A DNA stretch of 64,000 bases, from positions 20,176,244-20,240,243 of the forward strand of contig JALJCS010000004.1 in the NCBI GenBank assembly GCA_023055355.1, in the 5' to 3' direction. Positions within the stretch are counted from its first letter, which is position 1. The number at the start of each line of letters is the position of its first letter. Shown piece after piece: positions 24,677 through 36,790 of the stretch. A program made the position numbers and the translations under genes. Below the pieces are notes generated by a model. It made no database searches. It had not been told where the DNA came from and worked only from the letters and a program-made list of their open reading frames with translations. Source of the stretch: Agelaius tricolor. Lineage: Eukaryota > Chordata > Aves > Passeriformes > Icteridae.

Positions 24677-24817
24677 TCAGAATAACATCTCTGCCACCAC
24701 TTTGGCTGAGGATGCATCCATATGTTCTTGTGCTGCAGCAAAGCATTTCCGTGCAAGTTCTTGTTGTTTTGCATCTTCATTCACCATTAATTCACCATAG
24801 AGATACACACCCATAGC
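24677..24817 (-). CDS. AOPEP: AOPEP terminal coding exon with stop codon
   Basis: Aminopeptidase O is an M1-family zinc metallopeptidase that removes N-terminal residues from peptides; loss in people causes dystonia. On the - strand the exon follows acceptor cctctttcag|GCTATG in phase 0 and runs 46 codons to TGA (24677-24679). The product begins AMGVYLYGELMVNEDAKQQE and ends SSAKVVAEMLF. From memory the human C-terminus reads AMGVYLYGELMVSEDARQQQ... and ends SSAQVVAEMLF, nearly the same. This part belongs to the C-terminal ARM/HEAT-like helical domain of the LTA4H-type M1 enzymes, far from the HEXXH zinc site, which is not in this window. No disruption is seen. Confidence 0.96.
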   Translation of the reverse strand, partial: AMGVYLYGELMVNEDAKQQELARKCFAAAQEHMDASSAKVVAEMLF

Positions 24818-27437
24818 CTGAAAGAGGAACATAACACACAAGCGTCCTACCACCAGTAATAACTAGTTAGCTGGGTTTTTGCTGCTGACCCTCTAGTATT
24901 CATTTAAACTAAAAATGAAACAAAACAGACAATCCAAAACACAGAAAATACCATTTACTCTCTAATGTCTATTCTCTCCCCCAGAAGAACTAATTTTATC
25001 TGTGTCTCTTTAGCCTAAGGACGCTTGTCTATATGCTGTGTTGACTCTGCAGAAACAGATTATTAATGTAAGAATTTTGTGTTATGGCATGACAAGAATA
25101 TCATTCCTCACTCCACTTTCCTTGCCACTGTTCAAGTTGAATACTGTTTCCTTTTACCAACTATCTGATTTTTTTCCAAATACCCCTTAAGAAAAAAACT
25201 TCTCCTTCCTTCAACAGGATACACATTTTCTTTCCAATTGTCATGTTTACTCACACATCCATGAACAAAAACTGAAGTACTCCGCTTTAAAATTCCCATT
25301 TGGCAATTCTGTAACTGGACATTAACTGAATATGGTCACAACTGTGTTTGACTCCCTTTATATCAGAGATACAGTTTAACATGCATAAATTCTGGTTGGG
25401 TATGAAGGCAGGCTTTTCCTAACCATTTATTCTGACATAGCAGCTATAAAAAAAGGTAATGGGGCTCCTCTGAGGAGTTCTGGGCCCCTTTGACCACTGC
25501 CAACAAAGCTCTGGCTAACTTAACAGGAAACGTATAGGAGATTGTCTTTTTTTTTCTGATGATACATTTTTTTCAGCTAATTACAGGAATTCAGTACATG
25601 TTAAACTGCACTTACCAAAATAGGTTTACATATGTGACAAAATATTAGCAGCTTAGCATGCTGACTTTTACAGTTACTGTTTGGACTTGCAGGAGCAGAA
25701 AAATTTGGACAGCATTGAGAAAATATAATTTTTAATGCTATTCCCTGCAATTTCTAGCATTGGCTGGTAAGCCTTAAAAACCCCTTCAGCCAGAAGAGAC
25801 ATTTAAAATTTAAAAACGACAGAAGTAAAAGGAGAAAGTCCCAGAGTGGCAGGAACCTGATAGACTCCTTGCCAATTCTCTAAGCATACTGTGACACCAA
25901 GAGAAGCAAAACCTCAGATTTCCAAGGTTTGCAGTTGCACCAAGGTCTGGCAGCCACACAAATGGCCTTGGAGCTGGGCTCTCATTGAGAATTTTTTAAA
26001 TGGTGACATTTTCTTACTATAGGAAGTACCTTTTCTACCCAGCATTAATAACTCTCCCCTAGGTCTAAATATTTATATGCAGTAAACACACTAGTGTTTT
26101 GTAGAACTTCAAAGGACTTAAACAGTCCATTTGCCTTTTCCCCCAGACTTTTAAAAATGCCACATTACATGATCAGTACAGACATGCAACTGCTCCAAGT
26201 ACTAATCACACCAGAAGCTTGTTGTGCCATTAACTGTATGCACTGCTGAAGTAAATGAAATGAAGATTACATTAAAAAGTTGCAAAAAAATTATTTCCCT
26301 ACACTGCAGAAAATGTCTTTATTTGACATAATAGCTATTCCAAATAGAATGCAATTCTGTATGGTTTTATCAACTCAAGGGTTTCCTGAACCCCAAATGC
26401 CCAGGTTCTGCTGGTGGTTATCTCCATCCTTTCACAGAATATAAATATGTACAGTCCACGTAACTCCTTATGAAATAATGTTATTTTATGTCTTTGTTTG
26501 TTTGTTTGTTTTAATACAGAGCTTGCCAAGAGCTCTGGGGCCCGTTCATTGGCTTAGATATAAATAGGAGGTATACTTCCGAGCTAGAAGAACGCATGAC
26601 AAACTGCAATAATTCAGTTGTGCTTTGTTGCCTGAAAGCAGAAAATCCTCATTGGCTGTAAATAGCTCTGTTCATTGTCATCATAAAAGGTAAAGACATT
26701 AATATCTTGCCTAGTTTTTGATGTATCTTCGCCATTTTCTATTTTGTAACATATATTGAAATATTTAAAATTCATCCTAGGCAGTGAATATCTCGATTTT
26801 ATAGGGCTCATAGCGAATAAAGATAAATAAAAGGGAAAATAGAAAAAGAACAAGACAGAGGTGCAATCAGAATTCTAAGTTCACAGTGGCCTAAATATAA
26901 GGCCATAGTAAGGGAATCATGTATGTCCAGCCTTTTAATGCCTTCACAATCCTCTCTTACCATGTTCCTACCCATGGAGGGGCTAGCACTCCCTGGATGT
27001 GCTATACTACTACTGGCTGTCACCTTCAAAACTAAAGTTCCCACACCACTGACTGCTTTGCACCTACCCCATACTTGCACTGAAATTCACAGCCACACTT
27101 ACCTTCCTCATCCTGCAAAAGGAAACTGCTGAGAAGTATCTTCCTAGCATCACTCATACCTCTGGCTTGCATAAAATGCAAGGAGAGGAGGAATTCTATC
27201 CTATTTCTCCACTTGACAGAGGATAAGCAGTCTTTAGGTTTAGGTGGTGTTGAATACCCCTACCCTAACTGGCTTCCCTAAACTAAATGTTTAGATGCCC
27301 ACAGAAGAAAAAGATGAATACACAGCCAAGTTTTTGATAAACTGCAGCAAGAAAATATACTAATTTTTTTTTTTAATTTCAGCATAAGGGTGTTAAAAAG
27401 TTGATTGTTTTCAAAATGCTAATTAAATGTAACTTAC
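24818..27437 (-). other. AOPEP last coding intron
   Basis: A 2.6-kb intron with donor GTAAGTT (27437-27431) and acceptor tttcag. A (GTTT)n-type run lies near 26495-26512. Nothing else was recognised. Confidence 0.85.
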
Positions 27438-27524
27438 CTGATCCTCTCTAAGGAATCTCTCAATGTCTCCATACCCAGGCTCATATTTGTGTTTAATGAC
27501 AAGTTCACACCACCGATGACGAAC
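27438..27524 (-). CDS. AOPEP: AOPEP penultimate coding exon
   Basis: An 87-nt, 29-codon exon in phase 0 at both ends, with acceptor ttcttctgaaag and donor GATCAG|GTAAGT. The product starts VRHRWCELVIKHKYEPGY and ends IERFLREDQ. The human exon, as remembered, reads VRHRWCELIVKHK... and ends VERFLQEDQ. The RxRW motif followed by a helix and an R-F-L box is typical of the C-terminal helical domain of LTA4H-like M1 aminopeptidases (compare RIRW...RRFL in RNPEP). The acceptor has a purine-rich last few bases (gaaag), somewhat weak, but the exon is clearly conserved. Confidence 0.96.
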
Positions 27525-30049
27525 CTTTCAGAAGAAAAATAAAACTCGGTAAAAACAAACAAACAAACCCTTGTATTTTGTCTGAGTGTTGATAATATAT
27601 CTGTACCAGTTTGGCTTTTTCATCTTTGTGGGGTTTGTGTCTTTTGGCAGGTTGCAGCCTGACAAGTCAGTCAGCTGGACAGAGGAGCCAGAACTCTGCA
27701 CCCCTCAGCCTGGGCTTCAGAAACCCAGGATGCTCAAAGACAAACTCCTGATTTGGTGCTAGAAACTAACCCAGATCCAGGCACACATCTGCAGCATCTT
27801 CACTGCCACTGTTTCCAGTCTTGACTTTCTTCCTTTTAAGTTAGGCTAGAGGTTATTTCTTTCATAGTGTCAAAAGGGGGGTGGCAGGAAACAGATTACC
27901 ACTGCAAAGGTCTGGAGAAGCCACAATATATAACTGATAATATCCCCTATTTAGGTGCATCATACACATGATAAAAAGGCTTAAATGTAATTCTGTACCA
28001 ATATTAAATCCATGCCAAAAGGATAAAAGTTAGATATCAACCCATGAAACAGAGAGCTTTCACTTAAATGAATCAGTTTTGCTACTAACAGATTTTAAGC
28101 ACATTCTTAAGCATTTAAAATTCATCTGCATTTAAAAAGCTGTCATGCTGTTCTACCAATACACATTGATAAAAACGGTTATTGACACACTGTAACAAAG
28201 TTTTCAAGCAAATTACAACTGAAAAAATGTCTTTACTTAAGTAGTATGAACATGAATTACATGTGTGTTGTCTTTACATTTTTCACTTTGTTCTTAGCCA
28301 CTCTTGTGGCCTAAGTGTCATCTTACTTTCCAGTAAGGCTTTCCTGATTGCAGGCAGTGGTAAGCCTAATGTTTTATATTCCATTAGCAATTCAGCACTG
28401 ATAGTAAAGAATAACAGTTAAGTGGAATAACTCCCAATGCTTCTGTTTCAGCCTTTTCTCTTACCATCTTTAAAAAGATGGTAATCTTTTTAAAGACAGG
28501 GCACCTAATGAAAATCACCTTTCATAGTAAGAGTGAAATGTTAGGAGTTTTAGTAGTTTTCGAAACTGAGTCCAAATTGTGCTTATATCAAGTAGCTGAA
28601 TATGAACCTTTCTCTGAATGACAGATGTAGTGATGACATTGAGAACTGAAGACAGAAAGGGAGCATGGGGAAAAAGATATTGTTGCTTTTGGAAATAAGG
28701 TTTTGAAAATAATTTCCTTTTCATCCTAGTCCCTGCCAACTTTTTAGCTCTGGAAAAAATTTCAAAGAATTACATTAAATTAGATGTCAATCTATTAGCA
28801 TAATAACAAGTGATAAATGCCCACATGTCCTGTGCACTTGATACCTCTTTTCAGCTGAACCCTTATACAAAATAGTTTGAAGACACCTTAGGAAAACAAA
28901 AAACTGTTTTGGGGCTGGGTGGATTTTGCACTCACTGCTTTGAAAGATACTAAATCTACAGCTACAGCATGATAGGGAATAACTGCTGTCTCTTACAGCT
29001 TTTTGCTGAATATAGCAAAAAAAAAAATAGCAGCTGCTAGGATTCCTGCTAGTGGAACAACAGCTAAATCTACAAAAGAAATGGCTTTCCAAGATTCAAC
29101 TCACTTTGCTGTAGATGCCCATATTCATAAGGCAGACCTTCAAAACCCTACCCAGCTGCTGCTTCTCTCAGGAGACACTAAATGTTTCTCCAGGAAATCT
29201 TCCCAGGCAATCCAGCTTTGTTACAGGGTGTTTCTCAGCACCAAGCAGCTCCTTGCCCAGATGAAACTACCCAAAATCAAAACTTAACTATACACCTCTC
29301 CTATCTGTAAGATGACTTAAGCAAACAATATAAACACATTTAAAAGACTGTTTACTCCACAGATTCTTCCATATATAACAAACAGTTCCTAATGTATTCT
29401 GATAGCAATGAGGAGAAACATGAGGAGGAGAAAGGTTCTGTTGTCCCCTCCTGTGATCACTGCTCTTCTACATCTCATGATCCAGCAGTTACAGCACTTA
29501 CCCAGGAGGTAGGCAATCAGGTGCAGCTTCTGTGGCTGCTCATGACCTCAAACTGTGCCTTCAGTGAGAATATTTTAACAGCAGGGATGGGGCTGTCTTC
29601 ATACCTCCTGGTGGAGCTGTTATTTCCCCTGCAGTTGTTAAAGTATTTATTGATGTAGAGGTGGAGTCACAAGACTTAAGGGCCTACATTTCTGACTACT
29701 CTTTATAACAAGTAGGGACCTGGCTGAAAGAGCACAGAAGCCAGTTTGTCCCCAAAACACTTTTCTTGGTGCAACCATTGTAGCTGCATCGAGAGCAGTA
29801 GAGAAGTTCTCTCTGTGAAGGCATTCATGTAGTCTTACTTCCTGACATATTAACATCACGTATGACTGACACTGCATCATGGCCTAAGCATCCGAGTTCC
29901 GATGGCTTTGGAAAACACAGAACTAAGCTATGCCTATTCCCTTAACTGTTCCTTCCTCCATATGGTTTCTGTCCTTGGCAACCAACATTTATTCAAATAG
30001 TTAAAAGGAAAAATATTTATTTGTTGAGTGAGATCTGAGACAACACACA

Positions 30050-30175
30050 CTCTTCTTTCTCTCTTTTGCTTTTTTCCCTTTCTTTCCCAGGGTGAGTACA
30101 AATCCCAGCACACTTTTCTTTCTCTCTTTTGCTTTTTTCCCTTTCTTTCCCAGGGTGAGTACAAATCCCAGCACA
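30050..30175. repeat. 63-bp near-perfect tandem duplication
   Basis: Two adjacent copies of a pyrimidine-rich unit have a period of 63 bp; for example, ctcttttgctttttt starts at 30061 and again at 30124. Each contains tttctttcccagggtgagta. The copies are almost identical, so the event is recent or conserved by homogenisation. Because 63 is divisible by three, overlapping reading frames on both strands also repeat; these are artefacts of the duplication. Confidence 0.95.
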
Positions 30176-31090
30176 TTCCCAGACCTGAAACGCTGGCACT
30201 TTGCCAGCTGGGGCAGGAACAGCATGCCTCTTCTCCTCAGATTACACATTTGCCTCCTGTCTGCCCCAAATATTCCCGTGGCAGAGCAAACTGCAGGAGA
30301 GCCAATGTCTGCTGAAGGGCCTGTGAAACCAGCTCAGTCAGCCCTGCTCTCTGCCTTGTGCAAGACCCCAGGAAGCAGAGCACAGAAACCAAAGCTGGCT
30401 CTGAGTGCAAGAGGGGCAGGGGGCTCTTGCACAATGTGGACTGAAATATATTGGTTACATTCCTGCCTCCTGCGCCATATGGTGTGTAGACAGCCGTGCT
30501 GCCCAAACTGCAGCTAGAACAGTTTCTCAGACACATGAACTATAAAGAAGGAATTTTTCTATGATACTCCATAGCCCTAAGGCTGATTCCACAAACATAA
30601 GAATTTTAGTCACATAAGGGTAGGGTCCAAAAAAAAAAAAACCCAGTTCCCAGCGTCTCATCCAATACTTAGAGAGACAAGAGTAAAATGGGCCCCACAG
30701 CTTCACGCCTAATTAATGAATGAGTCATATGCGAACAGGCACTTTCAACAAAACAGTTTCAAAAGGAAATTTAGAAAACCAAGTTGCTTGTGGTTGGACT
30801 GGGCTAACCATACCACATCCTGTGCATGCTCTTCTTGGCTTTTCGTTTCCTCCCAGGAGCAAATACTCAGTGGCAAAAATAAGAATTCATTAGTCCTCTC
30901 ACAGTTTTCTCTCTGTATGTTTCCCTGTGCTCTTCTACAGTTCAGAGATTCACAGCATATGTCCTTTTGGCTGGTTACACCATAAACAATATAAACTAAA
31001 CCTGAAAAGTAATTTACAGCAATCCATCCTGTTATTGCTGGCAGAAAGCACAGAGGACTTTGTTGGATCTGAAGCAACACCTTTAACTGC

Positions 31091-31117
31091 TCACCCACCC
31101 ACACACACACACACACT
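31091..31117. repeat. (CA)n microsatellite
   Basis: The run tcacccacccacacacacac... gives about ten CA units, within the AOPEP intron. It also explains the VCVCVW stretch in a - strand reading frame. Confidence 0.9.
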
Positions 31118-32103
31118 CTTACTGGTTTGGCAGCTGCAAGGACCCACATGCTGATATTGGAATTGAAATTTATTTTTGCAGCCTGCAATACCAGGGTGAG
31201 AGCTGTCCTCCCAAGTCCAGGACTGATGGCTGGCCCTCCCAAGGATGGGGAAAAGTAGGTCAGAGGAGTGATGGAGGCGTGCTGACACCTCAGGCTCCTT
31301 GTGGATGGACCCTCATTGCTTGGAAATTGTTTTGTCCTCCCACTCTGCTTTTGGAGATGGTGGAGGCCTCTCCACTGCCAGCTTTTTAAGCTAAATGAAG
31401 TTTGTAACTGTGTGTTTTGCAATGCAATACTCATATTAGTAGTGTATTTCTGAGGCACAGTCCAGTAACATGAAGACAGAGAGACTCAGTGTCTCAGGTA
31501 CAAAATTTAATTTTCACAAGTACCAACAACATTGAGATCTAGGTATTGGCACGTACCTACAGGAAACATCGTGAAGGGATGCTACTGCCAGACAGCAGAG
31601 TCCCAAATATGGGAGCAGCAGCTTATACAAATAATTCCAGGAGCCTCATAATATCTTTTAATTTAATTTAAAGAAAAATACACAGTATTGCACAATAGTA
31701 TTTGTAACTCAAAAATACCTGCATTTAGACAGCTCAATGGAAGATACAAAGAGCAAAATTTTGCTTGCTCTGTTTTCTGACAATGCAAGCTGCTGCATGA
31801 GATGATTTGAGGGGGGGGGAAATTACATAAAATATTCTAATAATCCAGCTCTAAGGCAATCCCTTTAACAACCTGGGCCAAGACCTTTTGGGAGACGGTG
31901 CTTGAAGCTGACAGACTAAAGACGTGTAAGGTACCAAATAGATGGCTTGACTTTCAAAAGAAAAGCTCCCAGTGACATACATAACTGAGAAAAAAATATT
32001 TAAAAATATATTTTGAACATGTCTTAAATTAAAGAGATACTTACGGCTTCTGACCCAGGTGATAAATTCTTTTGCGTAATCCATGTTATTCTCCCCTGGC
32101 CCA

Positions 32104-32515
32104 CACAATCACAGAATCATAGAATCCCAGAATGGAATGTGTTGAAAAGGACTTTAAGAATGATGTAGTTTCAACCCTCCTGCCATGGCAGGGATACCTT
32201 CCACTAGATCAGGTAGCTCAAAGCCCCATGCAGCCTTGGTCTTGGATGGGGCAATTTCCACACCAGGGGAAATTTCTATGGGAAACCTGTTCAAGCATCT
32301 ATCCACTTTCAGAGTAAAGAAGTTTTTCAAATATCTAATCTAAGGCTACTCTCAGTTTAATGCCATTCCCCCTTGTCCTGTCACTATATGCTCTTGCAAA
32401 TAGTCCCTCTCCATCTTTCTTACAGACTCCCTTCAGGTACAAGATGGCTGCAATTAGGTCACTCCTTCTCTTTACCAGGCTGAATAAACTCAATTCTTTG
32501 GCCTTTCCTCACATG
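32104..32515 (-). mobile_element. CR1 LINE 3' fragment (antisense)
   Basis: It starts with the reverse-complemented CR1 3' octamer repeats (cacagaatcatagaatccca). The CR1 antisense block follows: ggcagggataccttccact, then gggaaacctgttcaagc, then ccttgtcctgtcactat. It is about 410 bp, truncated at its 5' side, non-coding, and lies in the AOPEP intron in the same direction as AOPEP. Confidence 0.93.
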
Positions 32516-32600
32516 AATCACAGAATCTCACAGAATCACAGCTAAGTTGGAAGGAACCCTTAAGGATAACTAAGTCCAATTCTCAGACTTGCACACAAGC
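32516..32600 (-). mobile_element. Second CR1 3'-end fragment abutting the first
   Basis: The sequence gaatcacagaatctcacag, then aagttggaaggaaccctta, then taagtccaattctcag is a separate, older copy of the CR1 3' end. It directly follows the previous fragment, suggesting that one element inserted beside or into another. A short poly-A run follows at about 32599. Confidence 0.8.
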
Positions 32601-35600
32601 AAAAAAAAAAAAAATTACTTCTGAGGTCTACCCATAAGATTTAGAAAACAAGTAATTTAAACCATGCCTTTCTTAAAGGGAGAAAAAAGTTAGACTTTAC
32701 TAAGCTTTTGGTTTGCAGAATGGGAGTCTAGCTTCAGGGAAAATTAGTACATTTTGCTAATAGCTGGATCCAATTTAAAAGGCGCCATAAGACAACAAAT
32801 CTAAATGACAAAACAAAACCAATGTACTTAAAAGATCTTAAAAAATGAGATCATTTGAAATAGAGTAAGAACTATTGTCCAGCAAAGTGGAACCTTTATT
32901 AAAGGTATGGGGCATCTGTTATCTTTACCAAATACAGGTTGAGACTCTATTGAAAAAATTATTTGAACAACTTGAGTCTTAAATGTTAATTAAAGAGTCT
33001 CAGAGGTCAGACTCCAGTCTAATTCACAGAGGAAAAAATAGAGAATTTTTTTCAAATAACCAAGCTATGCTACAACAGATTAATTTTAATTAACAATAAA
33101 GAAGCATTCCAGCGCACCCGAATGCTGCTCTGTTCCATCTGAAAGCATTTATCGCCAGTCTCTTCCTATCTACAGATAAATTGGATTCAAATATTAGATC
33201 ATTTGCCTACCTAATTAAGGAACAAATGTTGCCAGACAATATTTGAACTAAAAAACAGATTTTACAGTTGTTTAGCATGGAAGAATTGCAATTTAAGAAT
33301 TGTCAATTTTACAGGGCATTTAATGACCTTTTTCCCCCTCTATCTTAGCTGAAATAGTTATTCTTTGATACACCAGTGGCTTTTCATTCTATATAGTCTG
33401 AATTTCAAGTGGGCACTCCTATCTTTTATGTCACAGTACACACAGACTTTAGAAGGTGAATTTGATTTCATTGAAACTTGTGCAAGTGAGGGATGCTGAG
33501 GCAGCTCACCAGAAGGAATGAAACAGCTTTTTGTGTTACAATTGTGTTGAGAAACAATCAGTTTGGCAATCTGAAAGACTGTGCTCAAAGAGCCAAAAAC
33601 CTACTGGGTGCAAGCAGAATGGATTCATCATTTTTACAAGGATTCTGTAATTGTGATTATTGTGTTTGCCAAGAGTTTTTCAGGCGACTGAGTAAAGAAG
33701 CCATCTATCAGCTTAAATTAGTTTTGTTTTAGACTAAAAACTGGACTCTTCACAGCTTAGGTTTTCTCTCAGGTCTTGTTGTGCTTGCCCTGACAGTATT
33801 GCAGAGCCCAAAGAATCTAAAGGCCAGATACAGCACCACAGCAGCAGCAATCTTTAAGACAATTTTTCTCCCTGAGATCCTCATGGCATCAGGGTTCAGT
33901 AAATGCTGTTTCTAACAGTGCAATGCTCTGTTTCAGTACAAAACCCTTAATTTTCCAGAGCTATGGCCAAAATGATGATAACATTTCTAATTTTAAAAAT
34001 GGCTTTTGGTAGCCTTACTCAAGCTGTATTTTATTTGAGTACTAGAATGAACCACAGTTCAGTAGCTGGACCTGAGGCAGATTGAGCTCATGGAGCTCCA
34101 CCATGCTCTGCATTTGACATCACTGATTGTATAAGCAGCTCCAGGTTGTACAAGCAATTGTACATGCCATTCCTGCCACCTTGGACCTCCTTTCCTGCTG
34201 TGCAACACAGCATGAATATCTCAGCCCACTGACACCCCAGCAAAAAAGAAAAAAAAGCATTGTCGTTCAGGAAACCCTAAGGCAGTAATGAGCTGGCAGA
34301 TCAAAACTTTGTCAGGAGCTAATTGTAATTTTGAGGAGGACTATGTAGAGGTCTAAAATAATTTAAAACCTGTAGTGTGAGCTGGTCACTAAAAAGTCAC
34401 TTAAAAGCTAATTTTAGCAGAATATGAGACATTAGATTTTGGGAATATTGGTAGCAATATTCTACTTCTGTAATTAATTCTTCTTCTGATTTGTATTTCT
34501 GCAGAGACCTAGCAATTGCACATATGAAGGGTGCTGGAAACAATGGAGAAAGACATGTAAGTCCCATCTCTCCTTTTTTAACAGCACTGATGAAGAGCTG
34601 TGGGGTAGAGCTCATGCAGCAACTGCCTATATTTAGTAGCAGAAGAGAAAAGTGTGGCACAATCAAGGTCTTAAAGGCAAATTCTGTTGCTTGATCAATG
34701 GCAGAGTGTGGGGCAGCTGGCAGCATTTGAACCTGTACCTGTCCTAGTGTGCCCATGGGCCAGGCAGCATGCTTCCACTGCTGTGCAAGCCTCAAGCAGC
34801 AGCAGGCGCCCACTTGAGCCTTCTCACATTTATAAATGTGACTTAGGGGCATGTATTTCCTTCCTGACTTTTCTCCTCTGCTCCAACTACAAGCTCCTGT
34901 TTTAGCTAGATAACACGATGTTAAGAAGTTTATATAGTACCATAGCCTTGCTCAAGAGCAACCTCATCAGCTTCCACAGGCTGTGAACATGACTCCACTT
35001 CCACCTGCAAATAAAACCTGTATCTTTCCCACAGCCAGCACAGAGGCTCTTTTCTACATGACCAAACAGAAGCCAGAAATCACAAAACACGCTGCTTCAG
35101 AAAGTCCAGGCAGAGCAGCAGGCAACCTTGCTGTGATCAAAAAGGCACAGCAACCAAAGGATAGCACTTCAGGACAGGATTCACTCTTGGCAATGCAGCA
35201 AATGCTGAGGACTTGTTTGGAGAAGACAAATGCTTTTTTTTCCCCCACTTAAGGCTTACAGCAGAGAGCTCCCAATTACAAACCAGACATTCTTCTCCCT
35301 ATGTGGGCCCCATCTGTGATCAAGGACAGCTGTGTTGGTAGAAAAAAAAATTTCCAAAAGAAGTCAGAAAAGGCAAGAGACTAAGAAACCATGTCTAATC
35401 CTTTTTCAAAGGTGGCACTGGCTGTCTCTCTTCTGATGTCAAAGCTGTCACTGTGAATAAGAGGCTTGGTTGGGATGCCTAATTGTGTAATCTCAATGCT
35501 CTTCAGCCTGCTCCTCCTTACCCTGTCTAACAGGAGATGGATACAAAAGAGGATCGTCTCTAGCTTTACAGCAAACCAACAAAGTGATTATAGGAAAATG

Positions 35601-36450
35601 ATCCAGAGAACAGTTAGATGAGGAAAAGGCCACCAGCAGCAAAGCAGTGTGACAGCTTCAACAGCACTGTCTGGGAGACCACATTGACATGGTTCCTGAA
35701 GGCTTTTCTCACAACATGCACATTTGTGCTGCCACTGTCCCTATGCTGGGGAGAGCAGCTCCTATATCATAGTGCATGTAAGGTAAGGAAATGTTTAACA
35801 CAGCATGTTAACTCGCTTAATTTCAAAAACAAAGGTTTTAAAAAATAAGACTTAATTTAAAACATAGATACACTATTTATACTGGAACCAAAGGCTTCCC
35901 CTTTGCCTGCATTTTCACTACTGCCTGTTCAGCATGCTGGAGCACCAGTGCCATTCACAGCTTGCAGCATGATGAAGATGGCAGAAAAGATGTCACCATC
36001 TGCCTTTTCAACAATTTCACTGGAGATGTGTGCTGAGCTTCACTTTGCTGTGGTGCTGCCAGCTCTCAGGAGCAAGGCTGCCTTCTGGCTGGTGACAGAA
36101 ACAATGCTTGTGCCACCTTGCCTGCTCTCAGTTCTTGCTCCTTCCATCCCCAGCAGGCTGCTCTGGTGAGGATGGCTGCATGTGTAAAGACACAGTCTGA
36201 GGGTGAGTATGGAGAGGGTGCTGGGGGGCCAGGAGATCCTGCACCTCAGAGGGAGGGAGGGAAAACCAGGTCCCAGCCTAAGGTACAGCCAACATCAGAG
36301 GAGTACTGCAGGGACAAGACTTATGCCTTCAGGAAGGTAAGCTTGGCTTTGGCACATGTTCACATCCAAATGGATACTTTTGCCAAAATGCAGCAACACA
36401 ACTCTCTGCCATCTCATATACGGCCCCATCCACATTCCCTCTGACAGCCT

Positions 36451-36510
36451 ACTGAAACACCTATCTTGTATCTACAATATACTGAAACACCTATCTATTA
36501 TCTACAATAA
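36451..36510. repeat. 30-bp tandem duplication, two copies
   Basis: The unit actgaaacacctatct...tctacaat occupies 36451-36480 and is repeated at 36481-36510 with few mismatches, immediately upstream of a CR1 fragment. Confidence 0.9.
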
Positions 36511-36521
36511 TGGCTAGATTA

Positions 36522-36790
36522 TGATGGAACATAGAATGGGTTGGGCTGGAAGAGACCTTAAAGATCATCTCATTCCAACCCTCCCAACTGTCTCCAACAG
36601 GGAGACCTTTCACTAAGCCAGGTTGCTCAGAGCTTTATTCTACCTGACCTTGAACACAGCCAGGGATGGGGCATCCACAGCTTCTCTGGGAAACCTGTTC
36701 CAGGGCCTCACCACCCTCACAGTAAAGAATTTCTTCCTAATAGCTAATCTAAACCCACCCTCTTTCAGTCTGAAGCTGTCACTATCCCAA
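36522..36790 (-). mobile_element. CR1 LINE 3' fragment (antisense)
   Basis: The sequence agaatgggttgggctggaag, then gaccttaaagatcatct, ccagggatggggcatcc and gggaaacctgttccaggg is the reverse complement of a CR1 3' end and 3' coding tail. It is about 270 bp and non-coding. Confidence 0.93.

Noticed and set aside
34397..34852. 151-codon - strand frame in the AOPEP intron
   Set aside because: No recognisable domain, no splice signals, and composition like the surrounding intron; treated as chance.
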